In this document: positions 27,041-38,740 of the stretch, in pieces
Position numbering within the stretch: position 1 is the first letter of the stretch
Layout of the letters: the number at the start of each line of letters is the position of its first letter
Assembly (NCBI GenBank): GCA_031216445.1
Contig: CM062204.1
Coordinates: forward strand, 12,020,501 to 12,084,500
DNA from: Lateolabrax maculatus
Taxonomy: Eukaryota; Chordata; Actinopteri; Acropomatiformes; Lateolabracidae
DNA length: 64,000 nucleotides
Reading direction: 5' to 3'
Made by a program: the position numbers and the translations under genes
The notes under the pieces: model-generated
The model's input: only the letters and a program-made list of their open reading frames with translations
Database searches by the model: none
Told to the model about the DNA's origin: nothing

Positions 27041-30000
27041 AAAATATAAATACTGTTATTATTATTATTATACATTTTATTTATAAGGCACTTTTCAAGA
27101 TACTCAGACACTTTACAGTGACCTGTGCTTGTCTTTTTCACTTTCCAGACAAAGTGATCTCGGAGTATAGTGACCTTGGTATAGTGTTCTCTGATTAGCC
27201 TAAAATCTTCTTTTTAGGATTTTTATCATTTTCTATCCATGTGGGCCAGAGGTAAAGATTCCATATTTTATAATACTTTATTTTATTGTAATCATATCTG
27301 GCATTATAAAGTTCAGTCTAACCGTTGGTGTTTTATTTTTGATAATGTAACTGGTTCCATGTTAACAATGTTTTTGGTATTAGATTAGATTGAAGGCCTG
27401 TCAATATTTATGCAGTAATATATTAAGGAAATGGCTGTCATCCATATCTCCATCCTGTATATTGACATTAGTGCCTACTTTAGATATTTGTTTTTAGACT
27501 GATGCTTTGTGGAGAGTGTACTTCATGTTATTTAGTGTGTAAAAGACATCCAGCACCTAATGTGTCCTTATTAGTATATTTTCTGTCACTTTTAAGGGGT
27601 TTTGGTGAATAGTTTATTTTGTCCATGTGTCAATGTCCCAGAACTAACGTGATTTTGTGTGTACAGCCTTGTGTGTGTTGCCATTGGGACTTGCTTTTTA
27701 TGGCAACTTCTAATTAGTGACCAGAATGTATAGTTATTGCAGGTTCATACATTATGGATCCCATTCCAATTTTTTTTTTTTTTTATGTGTTATCATGTTT
27801 GTGGAAAGCCAAAAAGAGAAGTAGATGCAGATCTGCACCTGGTATTAATATACTTGTTCATTGTTTTTTACACAACAGAAAGAACAACAACAACAAAAAA
27901 AAACTGTTGGAAATGGTAAATTAAGTAAGTAAACAAAGGCAGCATGTCCTTATCACTAGAGATCCAGAAAGAGACGGCCTGTTGGTCTGAATACCCACTT
28001 AAATTAACCAGTGCCTATTCTGGTCACAAATTGCTTTTGAGGATTATTCTGAGCCTCAGTTCTTTTCTTCTTTTCACAAGTTCTTATTTTTTCTCACCCT
28101 GTTGCTTGGCTCTCTTGGATCAAGCTTTTTTTAAATGTACATTATTTTGTTCCTATCCTAATATTTGTTAAATAACCCATTTGTACCACATATTTGTGCT
28201 TTACATAGGCAGTATATACATTTGTCTTCAGCAGAACCATACATCTTGGAACGTAACTTGGTCTTGACTGGTATAAGTTAATGTGTTTTCCTCTGCTCAA
28301 ATCCATGATCTGGTAATTTTTTCCGCTAAATTTAGTCCATGTCTTTTGCATTGAATTTGTAATTAAAGCTTACAGCATTTATTCACTTAATGGAAAGAGT
28401 GTCTGTCAAGAGTTGGCGAAGGGTTCCAGATCCCAACTGTGAGTGTGACACCATAGACAAAGCACTGAAAAGAACAAAAACATTGATCTATCCATTCACA
28501 AATAAAGAGAGCAAAGACGACATCTTAACAGAGGATTGTTCTGTGTCCAAAAATCATCAGGAGAGAAAGCTAAGAGCCCCCATGCTGTTCTTTTCATCCT
28601 CCCTTGTCCATCCACCCCCCATAAAGTAGAGCTGAAAGAGAATCTGTTTGGCTGAAGAAGTAATAGTTGCAGGGTTCGACCGCCAGAAATCTGTGTGCCA
28701 AATTTGAACCCTTTTTAATGAAAGTGTTACCCACTGGTTGGATTAAGTTTGGTGATGGGAACGCTGTGTGGACTATTCAGTTTTGCAGATTTTTGCCCTT
28801 TTTCTCACAATTTGAAATGCCCAGTTCCCTAGGTGCTCTTGTCTTTGTCATTGCAACTCTAATGTTGGTCTGGAGAGGGTGTAGTCAGACATCTGATACC
28901 TACATCATATGTGGTGTTGTCAGTCGCTTCTTTTCAACGGCCAGCAGTTTCACCGGGTGGTTTACCCACATGCCCGCATGCCCTTTACTTACTTCCCGTT
29001 GTCAACCTTTGCTGTAAGCAACCTCCATCATATCCATTATCACGTCCTTATTCAGCAGTTGTCAGATATTTTGTGTATTTTCAGACTCGACAGTTATCAT
29101 CTTATTTGGTTTGGAAGACAACATGCAATTTGAGAAAGGAGGTGGTCTTCATTTCTTTATGCAAGAGAAACCGTAGGGAACAGAAACTAAACAGCTCCAC
29201 AGTGAACTGATCGATTTAAGTTTTGAATAGAATCAGTTGTCATGATGGCAACAATTCATATAGCACTTGGTGCGGCACGTGGTCCTTATGTAGGTATTCA
29301 TACACTATACTTGAGCCAGAACACAGGGCCACGGATAGGCACAATGGTGTTCTGCATTGCCAATCAAGCAGCGGGCAAAGAAAGGTGAGTGCCCTGGCAA
29401 ACCTTTCCCGGTTACAGAGCCTGTCTTTTTGAGTGAACGTAAGGCAAAGCGTGAGAGTGACAGGGAGTTTAAGTGCAGCCTCTCCAGTGATGTGAGTGTC
29501 AGTACCAGAAGAAGAGAAAGCTGAGTTTCACCCCCACAATGGTGTCTTGATCAGGGCTCCAGACTGCAAACATTTTTTGAGTGTACGAGGTACAATTTCA
29601 TGCGGCCTCATTCATCCGAATGCGTGATGATAGTTATTGGTGCCACCGCCGACACAGGGGGCCCTTCTCACAGCCTGTGTACGCAGCAGCAGAAGACTTG
29701 CATACACCGTCACTCTCTGCTGCTCGCTCTTTCTCACTCCCTTAACCACACACTTGCAATCACATACTACGCACTACCCTGTTTTTTAAGGAGCTGCGTT
29801 ACTCATACAACAGGGTGGTCTGGTCTCAAGTTACAGCGGGAAGAGTCGAGGAGAAATGGCATTGTGTTGGTGCAACCCATTAAGGAAATAACACGTCTGT
29901 TTTCCTTCAGTGATTAGGTTTTAATATGCACCAATTGTCCTGTTCACTGTGGTGCTGTGGTGTGGTTCCACTTTTGTGGCTGTGGCTGTCTTCCAGATCT

Positions 30001-31938
30001 TTTAATCTTTCTTTTGTTTAGTTTTGTACCTTGAAAACAAAAGCTGAAAAAGATTTTTCATCTCCTCCACACTGATCTCTGGCAGTTTTTCTGTTGAAAG
30101 GGGGGGGGACATTGCCACTATAGTTAGTCTCTGACCACTAACCAAACAAATTCCCAGTTTGAATTAGTCAACGTTATATAACAGTACATAGTTGGTCAGT
30201 TTCTGCTCTGTTGTTTGTGTCAAATGTTTTGCAGATGTTGGCCATAGTTGTCTTTTTCCATGAGTTCTTGACCTTGGTTGTTTGGATAGTTTGTTTCCAA
30301 TTCACCAACGCAAAGCTCAGACCCAGAACAAAACACCACAGAAAAATTAACAAATTCAAAGTTGTTGCATTGAATTCCTCAGAAAATTCTAACTCCCCCT
30401 CTCCCTTTCAGATATGTGCCGTTTGCTTGGAGGAATTCAAACAGAAAGATGAGCTGGGGATTTGTCCGTGCAAACATGCCTTTCATAGGAAGTAAGTATA
30501 AGGTTTTGTTAACATTCATGGGCACACACAAGTGCACACACAGAGTCAAGGACACAGGGATCAGCACAGATTTCCTTAACAAAGTAGTAAATGTTCATGC
30601 CTGCTTATCCTCTCATAGACATTTTAACACAGAAAGTAGATGTAAAAAAACAAATTCAAGTCAAATTGTTCAAAGACTAAAGTTAAGTCATTGTTATTTG
30701 GATGGATAGAGTGCATGTTTTTGACTAAGACAAGAATGACAGTTCATAGTTATATACTTTTGTACTCAAAACTTAAGCTGAGTGTGTATGAAGTGAGGAA
30801 CTACACAGGACATGATGGATTGCATGAGCCAACTTTATCCGACACCTCCCCCCGTGTCAACTGAGTTGTTTATATCAGCACGACACCTCCCTTGGCCTAG
30901 TTTTTTCCCCCAGTTGGAGCAAGAGTGGTCACCACTCACTGAATCCACTGCATAAACACTCTTTTCCCATGCTGTTTAACAGAGAAAACAGGCATTCCAA
31001 GCAGACTGTTAACAGAAATATTCAGTGGTGAAGAGCATGCTATCTTCTCCTATAGATAAACAAAGAAACTGAAAATTAATAAACTGCCAAAACGAAGATA
31101 AAAACTTCAGACATTCGTTAATAATATATGATGTTTGCCTGTGGCAGTGTAATTTTAATCATTTTTTAATCAATTTTAGTCACTACTCAGGTTACTACTG
31201 GCAACCTGAATTGTCGGTTTAACTTAGATGTTGATCAACTTCCACCTACAGCTGCATTACAATTCTTCTTATTACTATTCTTATTATGAACCTCACACTT
31301 CCTAACCAACACTCAGCTACAACCATAACATTAAAGTAGGACTGCAACTAACCATTATTTTCATTATTGATTTATCTTCAAATAATTGTTTTGAATTAAT
31401 GGATTAATCATTTGATCTATAAATGTCAGAAGATAGCGAAAATCCCTGGCCAAGGTTTTTCTGGTCAACAGTCCAAAACTAAGATATTCTTATTCAATGA
31501 ATCCGTACTCCTGTGGGAGTTCTCTGCTGTCCATTTGTATCAGAGCGTGACATATATTTTTTAGATTAATACCAATATCAATATTGGAGAGAAAATGCTC
31601 GTATGATATACATTATGAATATTTTTTAACATAAAGAGTCACTTTTGAGAGGTTTGCTTCAGTTAGGGACATATGACACATGTGTCCTACAGTGACTTTG
31701 AATCAAGCTAACCCAAGTGTACATTTTCTGTACCCCTTCACTTATCTCTGTCTTCCTTGCCTTAACTGTATGCCCACTGCTGTTTCTTACTTCCAGGTGC
31801 CTCATTAAGTGGTTGGAGGTGAGGAAAGTGTGCCCGCTGTGCAACATGCCCGTCTTGCAGCTCGCCCAGCAGGCCGGCAGCACGGATCCCTCTGTGCCAA
31901 TACAGCAGCCTCTGCCCGGGATCGAGAACCTGGTGTAG
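19632..31938 (+). CDS. rnf24: RING finger protein 24 (membrane RING-H2 E3 ubiquitin ligase)
   Basis: Five coding exons join into a 149-residue protein: 19632-19774, 23333-23375, 24178-24219, 30412-30491 and 31797-31938. All junctions are GT-AG and keep frame. The protein begins MSSDFPHYSFRMPNIGFQNL and has one transmembrane segment at about residues 22-46. A short basic linker follows (RLRHQAHKELYAYKQ). The C3H2C3 RING-H2 finger has ligands Cys78, Cys81, Cys96, His98, His101, Cys104, Cys115 and Cys118. The finger core, KCLIKWLEVRKVCPLCNMPV, and the length (human RNF24 has 148 residues) separate it from the paralogue RNF122. The family are small single-pass membrane E3 ligases; RNF24 is reported in the Golgi, where it binds TRPC channels. 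Two exons are only 43 and 42 bases. The start is the first ATG after the acceptor at 19563 or 19624. Confidence 0.97.
19775..23332 (+). other. rnf24: rnf24 intron between coding exons 1 and 2
   Basis: AT-rich intronic sequence. I see no exon, RNA gene or recognisable transposon. The acceptor is a clean pyrimidine tract ending CCCCAG at 23332. Confidence 0.8.
24745..25190 (+). repeat. Teleost interspersed repeat
   Basis: Contains a chain of phrases such as ATATCTCAGGAACGCCTAGA, TGGTCAAAGGTCAAGGTCAC, CTTTTCTGGCCATTATTCAA and ATACTGAATTGGTGACACTA. I recognise these as a high-copy family of percomorph introns. The 142-residue plus-strand ORF over it is not a gene. Confidence 0.8.
25976..26019. 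repeat. (CA)n microsatellite
   Basis: Slightly interrupted CA repeat (two variant units) in an rnf24 intron. Confidence 0.95.
26998..27071. repeat. (TTA)n microsatellite, two blocks
   Basis: A pure TTA run at 26998-27040 and a shorter one at 27055-27071, split by an A-rich spacer. The following ATTTTATTTATAAGGCACTTTTCAAG-like stretch (to about 27115) resembles the edge of a common fish interspersed repeat. Confidence 0.9.
30492..31796 (+). other. rnf24: rnf24 last intron
   Basis: It splits the RING finger between His101-Arg-Lys103 and Cys104. Its 3' half holds a recognisable interspersed repeat (31335-31500). Nothing else is recognised. Confidence 0.85.
31335..31500 (+). repeat. Teleost interspersed repeat
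   Basis: The string GGACTGCAACTAACCATTA, then ATTAATGGATTAATCATTTG, then CTATAAATGTCAGAAGATAG and AACAGTCCAAAACTAAGATA is a diverged copy of a very common fish repeat whose consensus starts GGGCTGCAACTAACGATTA. Confidence 0.8.
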
Positions 31939-32735
31939 CTGACTCAAACCATCTCTAACAGTACACTACAGAAACACACGGCCACACATCCCATCACTCA
32001 TACTCCCACCTGTACAGGTACACTTTAGTATGAGTCTGTGGAGAGACTGGAGAAACTGGAGTTATTGCGCAGATCCTCACATAAACTGTGAATCTGCAGC
32101 CATCATCACTTCTCTTATCCTTGCAGTGGATCACAAAAGGATTTCCTGATATCAGTTCCGACTGATAATCAACTGTTTTCATGTTTTTCTTTTTGCGGAC
32201 AATGAAGAAGAGTTGATGTAGAAGAAGTTTCCTCCTTGGCCAAGACGTGGTCGATAACTTTTTCACAACCAAAGCACTTTTTCTGGGGACACCAGCTAAA
32301 GACCAGGAGAAAAAAAACACAAAAGCCAAGAACTACAAAACATTAAAATATAATTTTATTTTTATTTTAAACAAGCACTTTATGAGAAGTCAAACCTTAA
32401 TTGCTTGTGATCGTAGTAGCAAGGTCATGTTTTATATTTTATCACAAACCATTATTTCTATGTACAGTACAAAACCACATGGATATTCATTTTTAATTAG
32501 TTAACTTGGATTTTTAATCAAAAGAAAGATATCTCACAGGGATTATACCTATGTCGGTAAATGTCAGGAAATTTGGACAATGCTTTGTGTTATAATTGCG
32601 CACACACACGAAAAATTACGCTCAAAGCAACCTCGAGACTTTATGTTTGACTAAATGTGAAAGATTTAAATGGGTTAAAACCCAGAATTTTTCACACATA
32701 AAGGCCATCCGCATACAGAACAATAACTATAAAGA

Positions 32736-32739
<4 letters not shown>

Positions 32740-32804
<65 letters not shown>
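32740..32804. repeat. (TA)n microsatellite in the rnf24 3' UTR
   Basis: About 65 bases of pure alternating TA, expected to form a strong hairpin in the mRNA if it lies in the 3' UTR. Mirror-image poly-(Ile-Tyr) frames arise on both strands. Confidence 0.97.
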
Positions 32805-32807
<3 letters not shown>

Positions 32808-35794
32808 AAACGTTCTAACTCAAGTGGATGGGTCCACACAACAACTGTAATGACAACAACATTTATGAACGATAAAAACACTGATAGCTAATCAAAATCC
32901 ATCAATCTCCTCTTTCCTAAACTGCCGGCACAGCTGGAGCGTGCAGCGCTGTTTGCAGAACGTTACTTTCATCAGTGTGGATGCTCACATCGTTTTCCCT
33001 ATAGTTATCTCTATAGTTATTCTTCCTGGTGTGAACATCTCTCAAGTCTATAGAATTTGTTCCCTTGTCACCTGTTTGTCATTCGTTACAATGTGATTGT
33101 TTTATCCTTTTTTATTATTTTGTCAATACAGGAAGGTGATACAGTGAACACATTTCATTTCATTATCAAAGGAATTTACTGGGTACTGTCACCCCAGGCA
33201 TCACTCTTGATTTTTCTTTATCAGAACCGTTCCAACATAAAATCTGAGTTTCAAACTAACTACTTCAACTACTGTGATTATCTAAACCAGTATTAGTGTG
33301 TATAACCTGGTGCTTTACTTATAGAACTGTTTTACAGAACAAACACCAGTAATGAGGCAATATTAAACAAAGATCTACAAAATGTAACATAAAGGTTCCA
33401 GTTTTATTTTGCTCTGCTGCTGCATCATTTTTTTTATTGAAGTTGAGCTGTGTGAATGTTAAAGTGGCTTGCTTCAGATTAAGACACAAAACGAAACAAC
33501 AGATGTCGGAACAGTTTATTTATCTTAAACTAGCATCACATATTCTGCTAGAAAATGATTGTTAATTCAATTTAGGAAGAGAGCAGGATGAAGCAGGCTT
33601 TTGCCATCTGTGCTGTTCAACTCTTCCTTAAATGTGCTGCATACAGTTGCAGTTATATTTGATTCTACCCCAATAGATTATTTGTATTTATTTTTTAATT
33701 TATTATAATTTCTTGGTACAGCTGGATATACTGAATGAGTTTGCGGATTGACACCTGAATCAGAATTACTGCCCTCAGCATATCATCAGCATATCTTTTG
33801 GTTAAGATGGACACTACTTTGTAAAACACACACACACACACATGCACACAGGGAGGGGCTCACCCGGCCCCTGCGGCCCCCGCCCCACCTGGGCTGTTAG
33901 AGAGTCAGTGGTCAGCAGGTTGTAATGGAGCAGCGTTTTCATTCATACAAACACACATACATGCAGGGTAGTTCTGCCTTTTGGCTGCAGTGTTCTGGTG
34001 CTTTCGCCTCTCTCCCTCTTTCTGTACGGTACAGGGTGCTTTTTGTTTTGTTCACCTTCTATGGCAGGAAAGCATTGTTACTGTGACCTCTGTGGTTTGA
34101 ATGTTTAATCTCTGTTGTATGTCTGCCCACAGCCGACAGGCTTGACCTTTGTGGTTGGGCCGGAGCACGCAGTAAGGGGAAAATGTCAACTGTTAGATGA
34201 GAGCAAAAGCAGGATTTCTATATCCTGTGTGCAGCATATTAATCAGTTGTTCAATGCCCTTAACGAGGTCCAGTCCTCTGATCTGAAAATCATTTTCATC
34301 ATGTCAGTGAAGAGGTTGGGGCTTTATGTTGAAGAAAATAAGCAACATCTTCGGTATGTTGTGTGATGTACAGTATTTGAAACTTTTTTGCTTCTTAGTA
34401 TTTGGTTATGTAGAGGCTGCGACTGTTTCATTGAACTTATATCTCACTGCAGATGTTACATTATGAGAACCAACATTGTCCTTCATGCCATTATCCCAAA
34501 CCGTCACTATATAAACGATACATCTGCAAGTATTTCTCCCAATGTCCCTGAAAGACGCCATATTTTGTAGCTCAGTGCTAATAACACAAGTCTTAAAGCT
34601 TTGTTCCTGCGAACGGTGTTGTCTTCGAATGTAAGGTTCACGAGAGAAGAAGAATATGCGGAGATTTAATGTGAAAGCATGCTATTTTGCATTGTCAAGT
34701 TGCCACTGATATCACCATTGTTAAATGTATGTAGACAGTAGTATCAGTAGTAGTTTATTTATACATAAGGTGCACAAAAAGTGCTCCACTTAAAAAAAAT
34801 GGCAGCTTAACACTTCCTGCCATTTGGCCATCTTAAGTGTTGTGTTTGATTGTAAACACTTGTAGCCTTTCCACCTTAACTTCCCCAAGTCCTTCCTGTG
34901 TGCCGTCCTAATCCCACTGAAAACAAAGTGCCAACCCAAAATGAGCTGTTGTGAATCAAAGGCCCAGCCAATAAGAAGGAAGGTTCTGCCTTTGGAAAAG
35001 AAAAGAGATGGGTGAATGTCAGATTTTGGCCAAAAAAGAATGGAACTGAGCCAGTCATGAATATAGTAATACATGGCTTCCCGCCACTGAAATCACTATT
35101 GACGTCAGTGCTGCTTCTGAGTTATAACTCCCTTATAAATCGGCAAGACACAATCAGATGAAATATGACAGTCGGGAACACCGCTTCACATCAAAACTGT
35201 TCGAGTAGAAAGCGTCTGAATGATGGCAACAGAAAGCCATTTACATGGTCGTCCCTTCAGGGCAAGATGTTTGATGGCAGACAGTGTTCTGGCAAAATAT
35301 AAAGGAAACGTTACTGTTTTATTTAAAAAAACATACACACATCCTCTTTAGATGAGGGGTTTCACTATATTTCCTTGGTTGGTTTTAGCGACCAGACCAT
35401 TTAGGATAGTTAATCTCTATCACTGCCTCCCTGAAGTGAATTCCTTGTTGTTTGTATGGTGTGTTATTTATTCCTCTAAAGCTCTTGTAGTGCCCTTCCA
35501 ACTCACAAATACCCCCCTCCCACCATTACCAGTGTACCTGAACACCCTCCCCATTACCCACACACCCCTTTTTGTTAACACTGATTATGTTTGTGGACTC
35601 ACAGACATTGTTTGTAAAACTAAGAATTCTGCAGCAGAATATTTTTGGAGACAATTGCTGTACAGTATTTGTAAGCTCTATTTTTGTATATTGCTATTTT
35701 GGAGAAAATAATATGCTTTTTCTTTTCTTGTTTTTTGCTAATTTCATGTTTATTAATTTTAAGAAAATGTTGCATGTGACTGACTTGAACTGTA

Positions 35795-35800
35795 AATAAA
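35795..35800 (+). terminator. rnf24: rnf24 distal poly(A) signal
   Basis: A canonical AATAAA is followed within 40 bases by a GT-rich element (TTTGTGGTATTTGTCTTTG), the expected layout of a cleavage and polyadenylation site. Confidence 0.65.
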
Positions 35801-35815
35801 ATTTCCAAGTTTTGG

Positions 35816-38030
35816 AAGGATTTGTGGTATTTGTCTTTGCATAGAGTGTCAAAATGTATTTCATCAAGTATTGGATACAAAATGTATATTATATTTACAT
35901 TGAATACAAGTCAGACAAATGATTTGTTGTCCAGATCTACTTGGACTGATCACAAATGTTCTCAGAAGTTCAATGAATATCTTGGACTATTTAGAATTGA
36001 TTGAAAGCTGTCAAGCTGACCAGAGAGGTGTTTAAAGATTGTGTAATACCTCCACCTTGTGGTTAAACAGCGTTAGTTGACATGTTCTGCATTATCATGA
36101 CTATCTGATGACCGTTTGACCACATTTTCCTTAGATGTTGCTACCTTTGTTCATGAGATGTATAATGCTGTATACTGAATATAATGTTGAGGCAGTTCGT
36201 AAAAAGGCTGAAATTGGATCATCTGACAAGGAGATTTAACCCTCAATAAGACATCTAGTGGGGATATTTAATAACCTTTAATAACTGTTCATAGGCACCC
36301 TCCTTCTCAAACCTCAGATACTTATATTTAAAAGACAGAATTGTTTTTGAAAAAGTCATAATTGATTTGATTGATTTTTTTCATTCCTCACATTCTTCTT
36401 CCTTGTCAAATTGACTAAATTGTCTAATTGTCCTTTAGGGACAAATAAAGGTATTGATCGTAGATCAGGAGCCAATCAGCTCCTCTGAGGGTTAATTACG
36501 CCATTTACTTTTGCTATTAGTTCTGTGGATATGTTTGGGATCACAATCTGGCTGGACAAGAGAATGTGTGCATCAATAATGTAAACCAGATGTAAACCAG
36601 TATAGCCATTTATTAAAGTCCAATAAACTGTGATGCATCCGTTTAGCATATTCTAATGGATACGTCACAGTGATTGTAACCTTTATAACCAGTGACATTC
36701 ATTAAATAATCCCAACTGCCTCCCTGCCACCCACACCGAGGTGACGTCAATGAGTAAACGGCCCAACAGACAAAAACACACACCACTAAAGGGCAACTTC
36801 ACCTAAAATGATAATTTTATGATAATTAAAGCAGGAAGGCTCTGTGTGAAAATCTAGCTTCCCATAATTCACCGCACCCAGTTATAGTGTACATTATGTG
36901 TGTTTTAATTAAATTAATAGAAACACAGTAAACATCGGGAGTACTGATTTCTTCTTCAGTCAGAATATAATATAATTAAGCTATTATTTATTATATTAAT
37001 TATTAATTATGAATAATTATTATATTATATTATATTATATTATATTATATTATATTATATTATATTATGTGCCTCACAGCACATTTTAAACTATAGTGAG
37101 TTAATCTGGACATCGTTAGGCAGGACCTGTCCTCAATCATTACAAACTTTTTCCCATTTGTAATTTAGTTCTGTATGTTCATCTGTTTTGTGTGTGTATT
37201 TGAGGAAACTGCCGCTTATGTTCTTGCATGTGCAGAACAAATTGATGTTTACATTTTGTTTTTCTGAAATCAAGAATGTGTTTCGTCCTATGACCACATT
37301 ACATTTTGAGTAACAGAAGAAACCAGTGTAAAGGAGCTTTTATTTTAAAGTGGGTAAAGCCTGTTTTTTTAAACAGTGTCACTTTGGTAAATGGTCTCAG
37401 TCTCAACACGTCACTTTGATGTATGGTGACACACCCAGGAAACACTTATGGGCATTAATCCAAACCCCCTCTTACTGCATGACAAAACAGACAGCTTGTT
37501 TGCAGACGGATAAATATATATCAAACAGCCCAACAGAGACTTTGCAGTCAGGATGGGCTGTATATAGAAGTCCAGAAGATCTTTTTCATGGTTTGTTCTG
37601 AGAGTCGATATCAGCTCATTTATTTGATTATGATTTAATTATTCATTTTTTGTGTTTGGACTAAAAAATAACAAAAGTTGATCACTTTAAACAATGAGAA
37701 GTTACTTCTTCAAAACAATTAATTTTGGCCTTCAGTTGAAGGTAGATTATTTACTTCATATAGATTAGATATATAAGACATTTTCAAGGAAGACAATTCA
37801 CTTCATACAGGATTTTGAGTTCAAAGACTCACCTAAATATCCTCCAAAATTTAAAACACTGGTACAAGTTTTGCTTGGTTAAAGTTTGTTAAATAGGGTA
37901 ATTTTAACATTATTCTTAAAGGGGAAAATATGCCTCTGTACTGGGCAGGAGACTTGAAAATAGCAGTCAAAATGTTTCATGACAATAACTTTATAGATTG
38001 TGATGATAAAAAGACACAAACCCGTAATCT
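35816..38030. other. Intergenic region between rnf24 and the minus-strand gene
   Basis: AT-rich, no coding exon recognised. It holds a pentanucleotide array (37016-37068) and, at about 36400-36460, a stretch around TCCTTTAGGGACAAATAAAG that resembles the 3' tail of a fish LINE. Confidence 0.7.
37016..37068. repeat. (TATAT/T)n pentanucleotide array
   Basis: About ten uninterrupted copies of the 5-bp unit TATAT (equivalently ATATT) in register. Confidence 0.95.
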
Positions 38031-38045
38031 AAGTTCCACCAAACT

Positions 38046-38051
38046 TTTATT
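38046..38051 (-). terminator. Poly(A) signal of the unnamed minus-strand gene
   Basis: Read on the minus strand this is AATAAA, about 160 bases after the TAA stop codon at 38211. It is followed by a T/GT-rich element (GGGTTTGTGTCTTTTT). This completes the gene model on the 3' side. Confidence 0.6.
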
Positions 38052-38210
38052 AGAACATTTTAACACACTGGATCATCTAGATTTTCTAAACCTATCAACA
38101 CGAGTGCTTCCCTAACATGATTATTAGGTTATATATTTTAACATAAATGACATACTATGTTTCAGAGCGGGTAACAAATTGTAGTGACAGATAAAGGCAA
38201 CACAACCAAG

Positions 38211-38731
38211 TTACACTGTGAAGAGGAACTTGCAGAGAACAACGCCGAAGTGACACACAACCAGACTGCCCATGTGCATGATGCCAGCATGGGCAGCAGC
38301 AGCAGTGCTGGTGGCTGTGGCGTTTGTGTTTGTCGAGTTTGTCGTGATCACAGTGACCGTCGCCGTAGCTGCTGCAGTCGCTGCTGCAGTCGCTCCTGCA
38401 GTCGGGGCTGCTGGAGTTGCTGCTGCAGTCGCGGCTGCTACAGTCGCTGCTGGAGTTGCTGCTGCAGTCGCTGCCGCAGTCACAGCTGCTGCAGTCGCTG
38501 CTGGAGTTGCTGCCGCAGTCGCAGCTGCTGCAGTCGCTGCTGGAGTTGCTGCTGCAGTCGCAGCCGCAGTCACGGCTGCTGCGGTCGTGGCTGCCGGAGC
38601 ATTTGCTATTTATCAATAAATAAAACGTCAGTATGAGACAGGACTTTCCCAAAATTTGCAATGCACTGTAACAAGAAAAACAAGCTGTACTCACCGATGA
38701 CCAGGAGTTGTATCAGAATTGTCAGAAGCAT
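38211..38731 (-). CDS. Unrecognised secreted/GPI-anchored Ala-Thr-Pro repeat (mucin-like) protein
   Basis: I do not recognise this gene. Coding exons are 38695-38731 and 38211-38605 on the minus strand, with an 89-base GT-AG intron. The donor is ATCG|GTGAGT. A good branch-point word, TACTGAC, lies just upstream of the acceptor ATAG|CAAAT. The product has 143 residues. Residues 1-15 (MLLTILIQLLVIANA) form a hydrophobic signal sequence. Residues 16-95 are almost only Ala, Thr and Pro, with four 13-residue units at 29-41, 42-54, 59-71 and 72-84. Two N-glycosylation sequons follow (Asn102, Asn107). Residues 111-120 are small (STAAAAHAG), and a hydrophobic tail (121-143) is compatible with GPI-anchor addition. 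The layout recalls small GPI mucins such as CD24 or CD52; the composition recalls antifreeze glycoprotein. Both likenesses are inference. An earlier acceptor at 38670 would give an early stop. Possible errors are a wrong frame or a non-functional repeat. Confidence 0.65.
38391..38558 (-). repeat. 39-bp coding tandem repeat (GCA/ACT-rich)
   Basis: Four copies of a 39-base unit encoding TAAATPAAT plus four more residues, with an extra 12-base TAAA block between copies two and three. Third positions vary among copies (GCA, GCG, GCT, GCC), while the Ala/Thr/Pro pattern is kept. The wider CTGCAGTCG-type repetition extends over 38360-38590 and leaves several frames open on both strands. Confidence 0.85.
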
Positions 38732-38740
38732 TTTAAATCT
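38695..38740 (-). other. Signal-peptide exon of the unnamed gene
   Basis: A 46-base exon with acceptor TTTTGGACAG|AGATTTAAAATG and donor CG|GTGAGT. It carries the start codon at 38731-38729 and the first 12 codons. A slightly later acceptor (exon from 38738) is possible and does not change the protein. Confidence 0.6.

Larger units (their letters stand above)
24220..30411 (+). other. rnf24: rnf24 intron between coding exons 3 and 4
   Basis: A 6.2 kb intron separating the linker exons from the RING exon. It holds one clear teleost repeat (24745-25190), a (CA)n tract near 25976-26019 and a (TTA)n array near 27.0 kb. The part at 28660-29930 is less AT-rich and contains several open stretches, but none shows a family motif or a consistent splice pair. 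A segment near 29545-29620 resembles the end of a DNA transposon, weakly. Confidence 0.7.
31939..35815 (+). other. rnf24: rnf24 long 3' UTR
   Basis: No new gene start or terminator separates the rnf24 stop codon from the AATAAA at 35795, and the canonical signal there is followed by GT-rich sequence. RNF24 transcripts in other vertebrates also have long 3' UTRs. The interval contains a long (TA)n tract and a (CA)n tract near 33828. A GC-rich patch lies at 33850-33920. Shorter isoforms from earlier signals are possible. The ORFs inside are small and unconvincing. Confidence 0.6.

Noticed and set aside
28667..29917. Cluster of overlapping 70-115 residue plus-strand ORFs in the large rnf24 intron
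   Set aside because: No family motif, no consistent frame, no flanking splice sites; likely chance in a less AT-rich block.
38606..38670. Use of the stronger-looking acceptor CTTGTTACAG at 38670 for the last exon of the unnamed gene
   Set aside because: Joining there gives about a dozen codons and then a TGA, leaving the Ala/Thr domain untranslated. The acceptor at 38606, with a branch word upstream, gives the coherent protein. The first could still be used as a minor, non-productive site.
38155..38694. 179-residue minus-strand Cys/Ser-rich ORF and the plus-strand Ala/Val and Cys/Ser ORFs over the repeat
   Set aside because: They run through the predicted 89-base intron or lack a start context. 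Only the Ala/Thr frame is joined in phase to a signal-peptide exon and ends in a sensible tail.
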